Origin: Phyllobacterium calauticae
GTDB lineage: Bacteria; Pseudomonadota; Alphaproteobacteria; Rhizobiales; Rhizobiaceae
DNA: 64,000 nucleotides
Assembly: GCF_019991125.1 (NCBI RefSeq)
Contig: NZ_JAGENB010000001.1
Span: forward strand, 434,001-498,000
Direction: 5' to 3'
Shown: in pieces, positions 63,395 to 64,000 of the stretch
Layout: every line of letters starts with the position of its first letter
How positions within the stretch are numbered: the first letter of the stretch is position 1
Made by a program: the position numbers and the translations under genes
The notes under the pieces: generated by a model
The model's database searches: none
What the model was told of the DNA's origin: nothing
What the model saw: the letters and a program-made list of their open reading frames with translations, nothing else

Positions 63395-64000
63395 ATCACC
63401 ACGCACCCCATGCGCCTGCACCGCAGACGACATCTGGCCGGTATAGGAAACACCCAGCGTGACAGCCTTTGTCAGCGAGAAATCCAGTCCGGCTTCAGCA
63501 ACGAGAGCATCCCGCGCAATGGGCGAACCCTCGACCGGGAATGGCGACCCTCCGGCCAAGGCAAATGTTGTATCCGGAGCAACATCGCCAAAGGCATGCT
63601 GCCATCCGAGCATTCCCCTTGCCGCCAGCTTGGCCGTGTCACCGACGGGAATATCCGTCCGGGCACGCAGGCCCAGCGTTGCATAGACGTTGTCATCAAT
63701 GTCGCCGCGGGATTTGAGCCCTGCAGTCCCGCTTTCCCCGATGCCGTCGGTGTGAAGGTTTGCATAGGCGAGACCTGCGAATGGCTCCAATGCCACACGG
63801 TTGTAATCGAAGGCATAGCCTGCCTCCCCGAAAACCTGCACCGTTCTCGCAGCGTAATCGGCAGCGGATGCACCAAATGCCGTGGAACGGCTTGTTTCCA
63901 CCGCGTGCCACGTGTGGGCCGCGCCAAAACGCAAGGCCAGCGCATCCATCTGCGCAGCGGCGTAGGCAGCGATCGTATAGCTGTCGACGGACGCCGAGGA
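63377..64000 (-). CDS. Autotransporter beta-barrel domain (partial)
   Basis: C-terminal 207 residues of a type V autotransporter; the frame stays open to the window edge. Alternating amphipathic strands (VQVFGEAGYAFDYNRVALEPFAGL, VYATLGLRARTDIP, AVTLGVSYTGQ) end in LSWRF, the terminal phenylalanine needed for Bam insertion. The barrel is usually about 270 residues, so it and the passenger continue to the right of the window. The passenger type is unknown. Confidence 0.88.
   Translation of the reverse strand, partial: SSASVDSYTIAAYAAAQMDALALRFGAAHTWHAVETSRSTAFGASAADYAARTVQVFGEAGYAFDYNRVALEPFAGLAYANLHTDGIGESGTAGLKSRGDIDDNVYATLGLRARTDIPVGDTAKLAARGMLGWQHAFGDVAPDTTFALAGGSPFPVEGSPIARDALVAEAGLDFSLTKAVTLGVSYTGQMSSAVQAHGVRGDLSWRF

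Overview
The window is a 64 kb stretch of a GC-rich alphaproteobacterial chromosome. Gene content and order point to Hyphomicrobiales (Rhizobiales), close to the Brucellaceae/Phyllobacteriaceae. The supporting features are an F0-ATPase operon in the order atpI-atpB-atpE-atpF'-atpF without the F1 genes, a RibBX-type riboflavin protein, BacA, a lone TolC, glyQ-glyS, an RT0821/Lpp0805-type lipoprotein and a DUF6101 protein. This placement comes from gene recognition only; no database search was possible. I see no tRNA, rRNA, IS element, prophage or CRISPR array. Genes cut by the window are an amino-acid-binding protein at the left edge and an autotransporter beta-barrel at the right edge.

Region by region. 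1-3.1 kb is a small accessory cluster: an amino-acid ABC-transporter binding protein, a divergent LysR regulator and an alanine-racemase-like enzyme that has lost hallmark residues. 3.1-13.7 kb is mostly housekeeping: ribBX, aroC, a histidine phosphatase, fabI, a CbpA-like DnaJ protein, pdxH, an acyl-CoA dehydrogenase/crotonase operon and a GH25 lysozyme. 13.7-20.7 kb holds envelope and surface genes: an RTX protein, an FtsI-like transpeptidase outside any division cluster, a GNAT/XRE-cupin/LysE group, a VOC protein and TolC. 20.8-35 kb is core metabolism and translation: purD, ubiA, an exported class V aminotransferase, a FAD oxidase with tsaC/sua5, glyQS, a large TPR protein and a polyprenyl diphosphate synthase. 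35-41 kb is a forward-strand run: DUF2007, a tRNA-methyltransferase-like gene, an S49 peptidase, ispE, moaB, a radical SAM gene and rnhB. 41-49 kb contains the F0 operon, a structured intergenic region, a SleB-like wall hydrolase, der with its YfgM-like neighbour, and nnrU. 49-56 kb carries a deacetylase-like protein, bacA, an MFS carrier, a PmtA-like methyltransferase and a two-component system. 56-64 kb is a regulator-rich redox/stress region in which MarR, TetR, LysR and AraC regulators each face an enzyme gene.

Several genes fit together. ubiA and the polyprenyl synthase serve quinone synthesis, and ispE feeds isoprenoid precursors. fabI and the acyl-CoA genes are the two sides of fatty-acid metabolism. 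The PBP, GH25 protein, SleB-like hydrolase, BacA, TolC and TPR protein are envelope functions.

The most interesting non-standard signals are: the racemase-like enzyme with altered active-site residues; a perfect 25-bp inverted repeat just upstream of the DnaJ-like gene; a chain of hairpins in the 588-bp gap upstream of atpI that looks like an unannotated structured RNA; and a hairpin with three GANTC sites around the rnhB start codon.
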